The notes below the pieces were generated by a model. That model saw only the letters and a program-made list of their open reading frames with translations, was not told the origin of the DNA and did not search any database. Shown in pieces: positions 16,285 through 25,355 of a stretch of DNA of 64,000 nucleotides; position 1 is the first letter of the stretch, and each line of letters opens with the position of its first letter. Source of the stretch: Pseudomonas sp. LBUM920 (lineage in GTDB: Bacteria; Pseudomonadota; Gammaproteobacteria; Pseudomonadales; Pseudomonadaceae); the NCBI RefSeq assembly GCF_003852315.1, contig NZ_CP027762.1, positions 1,283,501 to 1,347,500 of the forward strand, written 5' to 3'. The position numbers were made by a program, and so were the translations under genes.

Positions 16285-18185
16285 GTCGACTCAGCTTTTT
16301 GAGTGCCCACCAGCGGCAGGCACAAGACAAAGGCAGTACCACCGCTGGCCGGGTGTTCCACGGCAAGGTTGCCGCCGGTGGCCGCCGCGAGGCTGGCGGA
16401 AAGGGTCAGGCCCAGGCCCAGGCCTTGTTCGCCGGGTTTGGTGGTGAAGAACGGTTCGAATAAATGCTTGCGCGTTTCGGGGTCGATACCATGCCCGTTG
16501 TCGCGCACGTGCAGGCGGTACTTGCCCTCAAACACGTGGCCATCCAACCACAGTTCGGGCGCAGGTTGCGCCTGCATCGCGTCCAGGGCATTGCCGATCA
16601 GGTTGACCAGGATCTGCTCCAGGCGCGTCTGGTCGATTTGCAATTGAGCGTTGGCGAAGTCGCGGTGCACGGTCAACGGCAGGCCGTCGAGACGAGCGCC
16701 GAGCACCTGGAACGCGGCGTCCACGGCTTTACCGAGGTTGGCTTCGCCCTGGTCATCGCCGCGCCGGGCAAAGGAGCGCAGGCTAGCGGTGATGCGGCCC
16801 ATGCGGTCGATCAGTTCGTTGATGGTCTTGAGGTTGGCGCTGGCAGTGTCGAGGGCGCCACGTTCGAGGAAACGTACCGTGTTGCCCGACAGCGTGCGCA
16901 GTGCCGCCAGCGGCTGGTTCAACTCGTGGGCGATGCTGGTGGACATCTGGCCGATGGCAGCGAGTTTTCCCGCTTGCACCAGTTCGTCCTGGGCGCGGCG
17001 CAAGGTTTCTTCGGCCTGGCGCCGTTCGCGAATCTGGCCCTTGAGCCGTTCGTTGCTGGCACGCAGGTCGGCGGTGCGTTCGGCAATCCGACGCTCCAGC
17101 TGGCTGTTGGCTTCCTGCAAGGCTTCCCGCGCGGCGAGGCGGGTGGCGATCACCTTGCGGCGCTCGTTCCAGGCGATCAGCAAAAACGCCACCAGGCCGA
17201 ATGCAACAGCGACCAGAATGCCCTGGTTGATCGCCGCGCGGCGCAGGTCATTGAGTGGCGTCAGCAGGGTGAAATTCCACGGTGTGTCGTTGAGCGGGCG
17301 GGTTTGGGCGAGGTAGCTGACCTCGTGCTCGTCGTTGACCACTTCGCTGTTGGCCGGGAAGGTCAGCTTTTCGGTGCCCTCATTGAGTCGCTCACGGGCC
17401 AGCGGCTCCAGCTCGTTAAGCGTCGCCCAGTAATATTGCAGGCTGTGGGCCAGGCGTTCTTTGGTGTCGTCGCTCAGCGGGCGCACCGCCTTGAGCCGGC
17501 GTGCGGGGTCACTGGAGAGGATGATGATGCCGTTCTCGTCGCTCACGAACGCTTCGAGGCGCGCACGCTGCCAGCGCTCTTCGAGGGCTTCGAGGCGCAC
17601 TTTGACCACGGCGACGCCGATGATCTTGCCGTGTTCTTCCAGGCCGTGGGCCAGGTAGTAGCCGGGCTCGCCGTTGGTGCTGCCGATGCCATAGAAGCGG
17701 CCCGGCTGGCCGCGCACGGCATTCTGGAAATAGGCGCGAAAGGACAGGTCTTCACCCTGGTAGCTGTCGGCATCGCGCCAGTTACTGGTGGCCAGCACAC
17801 GGCCGGTGGTGTCCATCACGTAGATGGCCCGACTGCGACTGCGTCGGTTCAGGCCTTCGAGGTAATCATTGACTGTCTGCCGGGTTTCCTGGTTCGGGTC
17901 GGCCAGCAGCGTGGACACGCTGGATTCGAGCTCCAGCAGACTGGGCAGGTAGGTGTATTTGCTCAGTTCACTTTCGACGGTGCGCGCGTGCAGCTCCAAC
18001 TGGCGTTCGCCGTTGTCGCTGAGGGTGCGAATGCCATAGTACTCACTGACCCAGAAGCCGATATAACCCAAGCCGATCATCAGGGCGATGATCAACGGCG
18101 GCAGGAACAGTTGGCGAATCAGACGAGGTTTCACGGCAAGTGATGGCGGTGCGGCGCGAAATTGGTTGGGGTCGCATTTCATCAC
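16281..18185 (-). CDS. aauS: Sensor histidine kinase AauS
   Basis: 634-residue DctB-type kinase: TM1 near 25-50, a periplasmic double-Cache-like sensor (about 50-310), TM2 near 322-340, a coiled coil rich in RRIAERTADL, HisKA with HELNQPLAAL and HATPase with NLIGNALDAM, DNGHGID and GLGLGL. It should sense external acidic amino acids and phosphorylate AauR. The genomic neighbourhood (importer gltIJKL immediately upstream) supports AauS over a dicarboxylate-sensing DctB. Start codon choice between the two adjacent Met codons is open. Confidence 0.9.
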   Translation of the reverse strand: MMKCDPNQFRAAPPSLAVKPRLIRQLFLPPLIIALMIGLGYIGFWVSEYYGIRTLSDNGERQLELHARTVESELSKYTYLPSLLELESSVSTLLADPNQETRQTVNDYLEGLNRRSRSRAIYVMDTTGRVLATSNWRDADSYQGEDLSFRAYFQNAVRGQPGRFYGIGSTNGEPGYYLAHGLEEHGKIIGVAVVKVRLEALEERWQRARLEAFVSDENGIIILSSDPARRLKAVRPLSDDTKERLAHSLQYYWATLNELEPLARERLNEGTEKLTFPANSEVVNDEHEVSYLAQTRPLNDTPWNFTLLTPLNDLRRAAINQGILVAVAFGLVAFLLIAWNERRKVIATRLAAREALQEANSQLERRIAERTADLRASNERLKGQIRERRQAEETLRRAQDELVQAGKLAAIGQMSTSIAHELNQPLAALRTLSGNTVRFLERGALDTASANLKTINELIDRMGRITASLRSFARRGDDQGEANLGKAVDAAFQVLGARLDGLPLTVHRDFANAQLQIDQTRLEQILVNLIGNALDAMQAQPAPELWLDGHVFEGKYRLHVRDNGHGIDPETRKHLFEPFFTTKPGEQGLGLGLTLSASLAAATGGNLAVEHPASGGTAFVLCLPLVGTQKAEST

Positions 18186-18228
18186 AGTTGCCTTGGGTCA
18201 ACCAGAGCTTGTCGGCCTGCTCAGTCCA

Positions 18229-18319
18229 GTGTGGGAGCGGGCTTGCTCGCGAATGCGGTGGGTCAATGAAAAATGTACCGACTGACACTCTGCCTTCGCG
18301 AGCAAGCCCGCTCCCACAC
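18229..18319. repeat. REPIN (GTGGGAGCGGGCTTGCTCGC class)
   Basis: Inverted arms TGTGGGAGCGGGCTTGCTCG and CGAGCAAGCCCGCTCCCACA around a 45-bp spacer, between aauS and the importer ATPase gene. Confidence 0.85.
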
Positions 18320-18370
18320 AAGCCCACAGTCACATGGGCTCGGTTTTTTGCAGTGGAAGCTCTGTAGGGC

Positions 18371-19105
18371 TTAGTGCTGCAGGATTTTCTCAAGGAAGTG
18401 CTGCGCGCGTTCGGAGCGGGCGCTGATGTCGCCGAAGAACTCCTCCTTCGGGCAGTCTTCGATGATCTTGCCGGCGTCCATGAAGATCACACGGTCGGCC
18501 ACTTTGCGCGCAAACCCCATTTCGTGGGTTACGCACATCATGGTCATGCCTTCGTGGGCCAGTTGCACCATCACGTCGAGCACTTCGTTGACCATCTCAG
18601 GGTCGAGCGCCGAGGTCGGTTCGTCGAACAACATGACGATCGGGTCCATGGCCAGGGCGCGGGCAATCGCCACCCGTTGTTGCTGGCCGCCGGAAAGCTG
18701 GCCCGGGTGCTTGTGCGCGTGTGCCGAAAGGCCGACGCGCTCAAGCAGTTGCAGGCCCTTTTTGGTGGCTTCTTCCTTGCTGCGGCCAAGCACCTTGATC
18801 TGCGCGATGGTCAGGTTTTCGGTGATGGTCAGGTGCGGGAACAGTTCGAAGTGCTGGAACACCATGCCCACGCGCGAGCGCAGTTGCGGCAGGTTGGTCT
18901 TCGGGTCGGCGATAGACGTGCCGTCCACCACCACGTCGCCTTTCTGGAACGGTTCCAGTGCGTTGACGCACTTGATCAGGGTGGATTTACCCGAGCCGGA
19001 CGGCCCGCACACCACGATCACTTCGCCTTTTTTAACCTCGGTGCTGCAATCGGTCAGCACCTGGAAGTCGCCATACCACTTGTTGATGTTCTTGATAGAG
19101 ATCAT
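18371..19105 (-). CDS. gltL: Glutamate/aspartate ABC importer ATPase
   Basis: 244-residue ATPase of a polar amino acid importer: Walker A GPSGSGKST (about 35), signature LSGGQQQR (about 136), Walker B VMLFDEPTSALD and switch VTHEMGF. Length and sequence fit GltL/AatP. It energises transport through the GltJ and GltK permeases. It is the last gene of the importer operon and overlaps gltK by 4 nt. Confidence 0.94.
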   Translation of the reverse strand: MISIKNINKWYGDFQVLTDCSTEVKKGEVIVVCGPSGSGKSTLIKCVNALEPFQKGDVVVDGTSIADPKTNLPQLRSRVGMVFQHFELFPHLTITENLTIAQIKVLGRSKEEATKKGLQLLERVGLSAHAHKHPGQLSGGQQQRVAIARALAMDPIVMLFDEPTSALDPEMVNEVLDVMVQLAHEGMTMMCVTHEMGFARKVADRVIFMDAGKIIEDCPKEEFFGDISARSERAQHFLEKILQH

Positions 19106-19773
19106 ACGGCAAACCTTTTTTGCAGACGCTTGACCAGCAGCGAGGCGGAAAAGCTGATGATGAAGTAGACGACACCGGCGAAGATCAGGAACTCATTGGA
19201 GCGGCCAATGATGTCGCCGTTGGAGCGGGCGGAGTTGAGGAAGTCCACCAGGCCCACGGTGTAAACCAGCGAGGTGTCCTGGAACAGGATGATCGACTGT
19301 TGCAGCAGCAACGGGGTCATCTTCCGGAACGCCTGGGGCAGGATGATCAGACGCATGGTCTGGCCATAGGTCATGCCCATCGCCTGTGCGGCGGCCATCT
19401 GGCCCTTGGGGATCGACTGTACGCCGGCCCGCACGATTTCACAGAAGTACGCGGCTTCGAACATCATGAAGGCCACGACGCAGGAGGTGAACGCACCAAT
19501 CGGGGTGTCTTCGCCGGTGATCCAGCGCAACACGAACGGCACCGCCAGGTAGAACCAGGTGATCACCAACAGCAGCGGGATCGAGCGGAAGTAGTTCACG
19601 TAGGCGCCGGCCAGACGCGACAGCAGTTTGCTGGACGACAGGCGCATCAGCGCCAGCATCGTACCCAGCGCGATACCGCCGATCACACCCATGACCATCA
19701 ACTGCAAGGTCATGACCATGCCGTTCCACAGGCCAGGAATGGCGGGGATGATGCCGCTGAAATCGAAGTCCAT
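19102..19773 (-). CDS. gltK: Glutamate/aspartate ABC importer permease
   Basis: 223-residue polar amino acid permease with about five transmembrane helices and the EAA loop near 130-150 (GVQSIPKGQMAAAQAMGM) that docks the ATPase. It forms the inner membrane channel with GltJ. Its ATG overlaps the gltJ stop codon and its 3' end overlaps gltL. Confidence 0.93.
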   Translation of the reverse strand: MDFDFSGIIPAIPGLWNGMVMTLQLMVMGVIGGIALGTMLALMRLSSSKLLSRLAGAYVNYFRSIPLLLVITWFYLAVPFVLRWITGEDTPIGAFTSCVVAFMMFEAAYFCEIVRAGVQSIPKGQMAAAQAMGMTYGQTMRLIILPQAFRKMTPLLLQQSIILFQDTSLVYTVGLVDFLNSARSNGDIIGRSNEFLIFAGVVYFIISFSASLLVKRLQKRFAV

Positions 19774-20519
19774 TATTTACCCCCCACGGAGATCAGGCCG
19801 GGCACCGCGACTTTCTTCTCGACCACGCGCATCAGCAGCATCAGGCTCATGTTCAGGGTGAAGTAGATCAGCGTGGCCAGGGTGAAGGCTTCAAACAGGT
19901 TGGCCGAGAACTCGGCAGTCTGTTTGGTTTGCGCCAGCAGTTCCATCAAGCCGATCAAGGACGCCACGGAGGAGTTCTTGAACACGTTGAGGAATTCCGA
20001 GGTAAGCGGCGGAATGATGATGCGGTAAGCCTGAGGCAGCAGCACGTTCCAGTAGATCTGCGGCAGCTTGAAGCCCATGGCGCGTGCGGCAGATTCCTGG
20101 CCGCGTGGCAGCGCCTGGATGCCGGTACGCACTTGTTCACACACACGGGCGGCGGTGAACAGGCCCAGGCACACGACGACGCTCAAGTAGGCCGAGGTGG
20201 TCGGGTTGAGGTCTTGTTTGTACCAGTCCTGCAGGTTTTGCGGCAGCAGATCGGGTATCAGGAAGTACCAGATAAACAGCTGAACCAGCAGCGGCACGTT
20301 ACGAAACAGTTCCACGTAGCAGGTCGCGATGCCCGATACGATGCGGTTTGGCACGGTGCGCATGACGCCCAGAATGGACCCCAGCAACAAGGCGATAATC
20401 CATGCCACGACAGCGATGGCGATGGTCCAGCCCAAGCCGGCGATGTACCAGTCGAGATAAGTCTCGCTGCCCACGCCAGTGGACTTGAAGAACACGCCCC
20501 AGTCCCAGTTGTAATTCAT
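19773..20519 (-). CDS. gltJ: Glutamate/aspartate ABC importer permease
   Basis: 248-residue permease partner of GltK. The MNYNWDWGVFF opening is typical of GltJ/AatQ. I chose the ATG at 20519, which has GGGGAG 6 nt upstream, over an upstream in-frame ATG at 20552. The EAA loop reads GIQALPRGQESAARAMGF. A 190-bp gap separates it from gltI, which often allows higher expression of the binding protein; no clear terminator is seen in the gap. Confidence 0.93.
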   Translation of the reverse strand: MNYNWDWGVFFKSTGVGSETYLDWYIAGLGWTIAIAVVAWIIALLLGSILGVMRTVPNRIVSGIATCYVELFRNVPLLVQLFIWYFLIPDLLPQNLQDWYKQDLNPTTSAYLSVVVCLGLFTAARVCEQVRTGIQALPRGQESAARAMGFKLPQIYWNVLLPQAYRIIIPPLTSEFLNVFKNSSVASLIGLMELLAQTKQTAEFSANLFEAFTLATLIYFTLNMSLMLLMRVVEKKVAVPGLISVGGK

Positions 20520-20713
20520 TAGGGTCTCCCCTCGAGATCGATCGATGTACAAGCACCCGCTTGGGGAAGATCCTTTCCCGCCCGACGTTGAACGCCAGGC
20601 ACACGCGATCGGCTCGAAAACCGCCAGGTCGAGTGTTCCAAATTAAAGCCAGCAGGTAGTAACAGACGCCTGAGGGAGGGTTGGCTCCCTCAGGAGATAA
20701 GCTTAGTCAGGTA

Positions 20714-21640
20714 TCAGATTTTTACGTCAGGGGCTGGTTTGTCGCTTGGGTTAGCGATCAGCTCCTTAACCTTGTCGCTCATCGGGAAGTTCAGGTTCAG
20801 GCCTTTTGGAGGAATCGGGCTCTCGAACCACTTGCTGTAGATCTTGTTGATTTCGCCGGATTTGTACAGACCGACGATGGCGTCATCGACAGCTTTTTTG
20901 AAGGCTGGATCGTCTTTACGCACCATGCACGCATAGGCTTCGAAAGACTGTGGCGTACCGGTGATGACCCAGTCGTCCGGCTTCTTGGCCTTGGCTTCTT
21001 CGCCTGCGAGCAGGGCGTCGTCCATCATGAAGGCGACGGCGCGGCCGCTTTCCAGCATCTGGAAGGATTCGCCGTGGTCTTTGGCGGAGATGACGTTCAT
21101 GCTCATTTGCTTATCGGCGTTCATCGCTTTGATGATGCGCTCGGACGTGGTGCCAGCGGTGGTCACGACGTTTTTGCCTTTCAGGTCGGCAAAGTCAGCG
21201 TAGGACGGCTTGCCATCCTTGTCTTTCTTGACCAGCAGGCGGGTGCCGATTTCGAACATGTTGACGGTGAAATCAACTTGTTGAGCGCGTTCGGCGTTGT
21301 TGGTGGTGGAGCCGCATTCGATATCCGCGGTGCCGTTCTGGATCAGCGGGATACGGGTTTGCGAGGTGACCAGGTTGTACTTGACCTTCAAATCGGGTTT
21401 GTTCAGGTCTTTTTTCAGGGCTTCAACGATGGCCAGTTGAATGTCGTGGGAGTAGCCCACGGGTTTGCCCGAGCCGTCCGCGATGTAGGAAAACGGAATG
21501 GAGCTGTCGCGGTGAGCGAGAGTGATGGTGCCGGAGTCGTTGATTTTCTTCAGTGTGCCGGTGAGTTCGGCGGCGAAAACTGGAGTGCTGATCAGAGCAG
21601 CAGCGATAGCTGCGCCCAGGATATGGGGAACGATGCGCAT
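20714..21640 (-). CDS. gltI: Periplasmic glutamate/aspartate-binding protein
   Basis: 308 residues with a signal peptide (RIVPHILGAAIAAALISTPVFA) and the family-3 solute-binding fold. Recognisable segments are TLAHRDSSIPFSYI, CGSTTNNAERAQQVDFT and a C-terminal WFESPIPPKGLNLNFPMS. It captures acidic amino acids for GltJKL. Start at ATG 21640 preceded by GAGGAAG. It is the promoter-proximal gene behind a sigma-54 promoter and AauR-type sites. Confidence 0.93.
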   Translation of the reverse strand: MRIVPHILGAAIAAALISTPVFAAELTGTLKKINDSGTITLAHRDSSIPFSYIADGSGKPVGYSHDIQLAIVEALKKDLNKPDLKVKYNLVTSQTRIPLIQNGTADIECGSTTNNAERAQQVDFTVNMFEIGTRLLVKKDKDGKPSYADFADLKGKNVVTTAGTTSERIIKAMNADKQMSMNVISAKDHGESFQMLESGRAVAFMMDDALLAGEEAKAKKPDDWVITGTPQSFEAYACMVRKDDPAFKKAVDDAIVGLYKSGEINKIYSKWFESPIPPKGLNLNFPMSDKVKELIANPSDKPAPDVKI

Positions 21641-21754
21641 CAATACTTCCTCGACATTTGTTTTTTTTATGAAGCCGGCTAGACGGCTCTCTTTTGTACA
21701 GCGAATGCCCGTGACGGCTCCTGAAGCGTCGCAGGCAATCGTCAGGGAGTGTAG

Positions 21755-21770
21755 AGCATGAGTCGTGCCA
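21755..21770 (-). promoter_or_regulatory. Sigma-54 promoter of gltIJKL
   Basis: On the minus strand it reads TGGCACGACTCATGCT, with GG and GC 12 bp apart as for RpoN. It lies about 115 bp before the gltI ATG. The neighbouring aauR encodes a matching sigma-54 activator. Confidence 0.7.
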
Positions 21771-21846
21771 TACCAGGGATAAAAGGTTATCTGGTTGATT
21801 TATATGGGTATTAAGTTTGTATGACGGGAGGGGTTTGGCGGTTTGG

Positions 21847-21891
21847 TCCGGCAAACCGAATGGTTTGGGGTGTGGTGTTCGGAAAACCGAA
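21847..21891. promoter_or_regulatory. Two AauR-type enhancer sites
   Basis: TTCGGAAAACCGAA at 21878-21891 matches the P. putida AauR consensus TTCGG-N4-CCGAA exactly. TCCGGCAAACCGAA at 21847-21860 has one mismatch. They are 31 bp apart, about three helical turns, and lie upstream of the gltI -24/-12 promoter. Confidence 0.7.
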
Positions 21892-21902
21892 TGGCTGCGG
21901 TG

Positions 21903-22908
21903 GGGGGTGTATATCCGTTGCTGCGGTCACGGCGGCTTAGGGTTCCGCTCTTACAGCGGGTCACTTTTGGCAAACGCCCCAAAAGTAACCAAAAGGTCTT
22001 TGCCCCACCACTCGGCACCTCGCCCAGGCTCGGTGTGCCCTCACTCCGGCTTGAATCCGTGGGCCGCCGCGACGGGCCATCCATGGCCCAACGCGGCTAA
22101 CCCGGCGTCCTGCCGGGTTACCCACGAATTCAAGCCTGCGTTCGGCCAGCGTGGTTGACGGGGCCTGTTAGATCAAGAGCAAGATCAAAAGCAGAGCACG
22201 GCGGCCTAGTAGCCGACCTGAGTGGTTGAAGCAAAAGCGGATCAAAAGCACAGCAACACATCTCTGTCTGATGCACAGAGATCCAAAGGTGGGAGCGGGC
22301 TTGCTCGCGAATGCGGTGTTTCAGCTACACATGAGTTGACTGACCCACCGCCTTCGCGAGCAAGCCCGCTCCCACAGTTTGACCGAGTACAGACCGCCAC
22401 CACCGCACTGCTTGGCTTTTCTGTGGGAACTGGCTTGCCTGCGATGCAGGCAACTCGGTGTATCAGTAACACCCAGTCGATGCCATCGCAGGCAAGCCAG
22501 CTCCCACATTTGATTGAGTACAGCTTCGAGAATCAGGTCGGCTGTCAGGCCGCCTCGGCTTTGCTTTTGCTTCTACCACTCAGGTCGGCTACTAGGCCGC
22601 CGTGCTGTAGATCTTGATCTTGATCTTGATCTTAGGCGCCCCGTTAAACCACGCTGGCCGAACGCAGGTAGTACGGAGCGGGTAAACCGGCAGGACGCCG
22701 GTTTAGCCGCGACGGGGCAGGGACGCCCCGTCGCGGCGGCCCGCTCCGTAGTACCGGAGTGAGGGCACACCGAGCCCAGGCGAGGTGCCGAGTGGTGGGG
22801 CAAGAGCCCTTTGGTTACTTTGGGGCTTTTCCAAAGTGACCCGCCGTAAGGGCGGAACCCATACCCGCCATCACCCAACCAACGGATATGCCCCCCAAAA
22901 CACCCCCC
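21903..22908. repeat. Nested inverted repeat of about 1 kb enclosing two REPINs
   Basis: A left arm (about 21903-22250) and a right arm (about 22535-22908) are imperfect reverse complements. Shared blocks include CCCCACCACTCGGCACCTCG, GTGTGCCCTCACTCCGG, GGCGTCCTGCCGG, CTGCGTTCGGCCAGCGTGG and GCACGGCGGCCTAGTAGCCG. Between the arms are a REPIN of the GTGGGAGCGGGCTTGCTCGC class (22288-22376) and one of the CTGGCTTGCCTGCGATG class (22421-22509). No credible gene lies in this stretch; short open frames in it follow the repeats and lack ribosome-binding sites. Confidence 0.8.
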
Positions 22909-22912
22909 ACAA

Positions 22913-25234
22913 TCAGAACGTATAGTCAGCCGAAACAACCGCCGCACGCCCATCACCCGGCACCGCCCAACCGTTGTTACGGATGCGCGTCAGGTATTCC
23001 TTGTCGAACAGATTGTTAACGTTCAACTGCAGGTTCAACTGTTTGTTGACCTTGTAGCCGAGCATCGCGCGCTGCACGGCGTAGCCCGGCGCAGTCGGTG
23101 CCCCGGCGGCGCTGACCAGGTACTGCTTGGATTGCGCCGTGATGCCGTAGCCCACCTGAAAGTCGTAGGGCAGGTCGTACACCGTCCAAAGGCTGGCCGC
23201 ATGTTTCGGCGTAAACGGCAGCGGCTCGCCTTTCTGCGCGTCGAAGCCGGTGGTGGCCAGGGTGAAGTCGCTGGCGCTGCGCAACACGCGGGTATCCAGG
23301 TAGGTGTAGTTGGCAAAGACCTTCCACTTATCCGTGATCGCACCGCTCAGGCCGAGTGCCACGCCGTCTGCGCGTGCTTTGCCGTCGAGCGATTGCGTGC
23401 CGCTCAGGTTGGTCGGGTCGGGATCGGCGACTTTGTAGTTGGTGCGGTCATTGCGAAAGATCGCGCCGGTGACCGACAAGGCATTGTCGAGGAAGTCCCA
23501 TTTGGTGCCGATCTCATAGCTGACGGCGGTTTCCGGGGCAACGTTGCAGTTGTTGGTGGGCGCGCTGGACGTTTTCGCCGGGGTGAAGCAGCCACCATTG
23601 ACGCTGGCTTGCGACGGCGTCTTGCTGTTGCCGTAGGCGATATAGAAACTGCCGTTTTCCACCGGTTTGTACACCAGCGCCAGGCGATAGGACGTCAGGT
23701 CATCCGCTTGGCCGTAGCGAACGCCGGGCGTTTCCACGCCGGTGCTGGAGTAGGCATTGGTGACCGAACTGCCGGCATTGTGCTCGTAACGCAAACCGCC
23801 GTTGATTTCCCATTGCGGATTAAGTTTGAGCGTGTCGAAGGCGTAGGCGGCGCGGTTGTTCAGCGCACCGTCAACGTGGGCTGCGCGGGTGAAGTTGACG
23901 GGGCCGGTCCAGTCCGAGTTGGGGTCGCTGAAGCTGACCGGCGGTGGAACGATCGTGCTGCCGTTGCTGTTGGTCAGCCATTTTCCGGTATCCGCCTCGT
24001 ATTCCTCGCGGCTGATGGCGATGCCGGTCACCAGTGTGTGGTCGATAAAGCCCGTGCTGAAGTGACTGGTTACGTCAGTCTGGTTGGTGAACATTTTGTT
24101 CTGGGTGTTGCGCTCGTTGCCCAGCGAACCGCCGCTTGGCTGGAAATAGCCAGGCTTGAGGCCGGTGGCGCAGGGCGCGCCCGTTATCTGGGTGCCGCTG
24201 GCCAGGCAGCCGGCCTGGGCACCTTCGGGGCCGGAGGCGCGCAGGTCCTGGCGCACGCGCTCGACGCGGGTGAAGTTGCGCACTGACACGGCGTCGTTGA
24301 AGTCGTGTTCGAGTTTCAGGCTGAACGCGTCCGAGGTGATTTGCTGGTCATTGATGTTGTGGTAACCGTAATAGTCGCTCCAACCCACACCCGGCATTGG
24401 CTTGCCGTTGTAGATGGGGATGCCGTACTGCGGCGTGTTGTCATCTTTCTGGTGTTCATAACTGACGGTAACGCGGGTCGGCGTGCCCAGGCCAAAGGCG
24501 ATAGAGGGTGCAATGCCCCAGCGCGAGTAATCTTCATAATCGCGGCCCGGCACATCGTTACCATGCGCCATCAGGTTGAGCCGGAACGCTGTGGTGTCGT
24601 TGAGTTGCTGATTGGTATCCAGCGTGGTGCGCTTGTAGTTATCGGTGCCGATGCCGGCGCTGATCGTGGTTTTGTCGCGTAATTCCGGCTGCTTGGACAC
24701 CAGGTTGATGGTGCCGCCGACCGCGCCGGAACCTGAGTACACCGAACTTGCGCCGCTGACGACTTCGACCTGTTCCAGGTTGAACGGGTCGGTGCGGCTG
24801 TACTGCGCGCTGTCGCGCACGCCGTCGACGTAGATGTCGCCGCTGGCCGAGAAACCGCGCAGGTTGATGCTGTCGCCGTAACCGCTGCCGCCTTCGCCGG
24901 CGCCGAAGGTAATGCCTGGCACGGTGCTGAGCACGTCGCGCAGGGTCAGCAGGTTTTGATCGTGAATGACTTCCTTGGGCACCACGGTAATCGTCTGCGG
25001 TGTATCACGCAGCGCCTCGGTGTACTTGGGGGAGGAAGGCGCTACGGGGTTGTAAACGCTCTGGCTTGGGGCCTGACCTTCGATACTGGTCGCGCCGAGC
25101 TGAATTACCCCTGTGCCGTCATCTGCAGTCTCCGCTGCATAGCTGAATCCTCCTTGCGCAGCCACTGCCAAACCCACCGCCGATGCGAGCAAATGCCGCG
25201 ATGAATGAGGGGCAGAACTGATCCCGGTAGCCAT
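22913..25234 (-). CDS. TonB-dependent catecholate siderophore receptor (Fiu/PiuA-like)
   Basis: 773-residue outer membrane receptor: signal peptide to about 33 (VGLAVAAQGGFSYAA), plug domain about 55-170 (TPQTITVVPKEVIHDQ, NLRGF, QVEVVSGASSVYSGSGAVGG), 22-strand barrel and a terminal ADYTF strand. It would import a ferric siderophore through TonB-ExbBD. No STN signalling domain precedes the plug, so no cell-surface signalling is expected. I set the start at 25234; the 19 codons upstream lack a signal peptide start. Divergent from a Sel1 gene, as around piuA in P. aeruginosa, which suggests Fiu/PiuA. That assignment is inference. Confidence 0.87.
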   Translation of the reverse strand: MATGISSAPHSSRHLLASAVGLAVAAQGGFSYAAETADDGTGVIQLGATSIEGQAPSQSVYNPVAPSSPKYTEALRDTPQTITVVPKEVIHDQNLLTLRDVLSTVPGITFGAGEGGSGYGDSINLRGFSASGDIYVDGVRDSAQYSRTDPFNLEQVEVVSGASSVYSGSGAVGGTINLVSKQPELRDKTTISAGIGTDNYKRTTLDTNQQLNDTTAFRLNLMAHGNDVPGRDYEDYSRWGIAPSIAFGLGTPTRVTVSYEHQKDDNTPQYGIPIYNGKPMPGVGWSDYYGYHNINDQQITSDAFSLKLEHDFNDAVSVRNFTRVERVRQDLRASGPEGAQAGCLASGTQITGAPCATGLKPGYFQPSGGSLGNERNTQNKMFTNQTDVTSHFSTGFIDHTLVTGIAISREEYEADTGKWLTNSNGSTIVPPPVSFSDPNSDWTGPVNFTRAAHVDGALNNRAAYAFDTLKLNPQWEINGGLRYEHNAGSSVTNAYSSTGVETPGVRYGQADDLTSYRLALVYKPVENGSFYIAYGNSKTPSQASVNGGCFTPAKTSSAPTNNCNVAPETAVSYEIGTKWDFLDNALSVTGAIFRNDRTNYKVADPDPTNLSGTQSLDGKARADGVALGLSGAITDKWKVFANYTYLDTRVLRSASDFTLATTGFDAQKGEPLPFTPKHAASLWTVYDLPYDFQVGYGITAQSKQYLVSAAGAPTAPGYAVQRAMLGYKVNKQLNLQLNVNNLFDKEYLTRIRNNGWAVPGDGRAAVVSADYTF

Positions 25235-25266
25235 TGAATAGTCTCGTGTTGTTGGAATTGAGAGGT

Positions 25267-25287
25267 GATCGTAATTGATAAACGATC
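25267..25287. promoter_or_regulatory. Palindrome in the receptor promoter, possible iron operator
   Basis: GATCGT and ACGATC arms around nine AT-rich bases (AATTGATAA), 33 bp upstream of the receptor start. It overlaps a weak match to the Fur GATAAT array. The regulator is not certain. Confidence 0.35.
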
Positions 25288-25355
25288 TCAAATGTAATAG
25301 TTTGTAACAGGATGATTCATGAAATTTTTGTCAGCTTGAGAGAGTGCAGACGAGC

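Noticed and set aside
21800..22956. Small open frames in the nested inverted repeat
   Set aside because: They follow repeat arms in both orientations, have no start signals, and reflect repeat sequence rather than protein.
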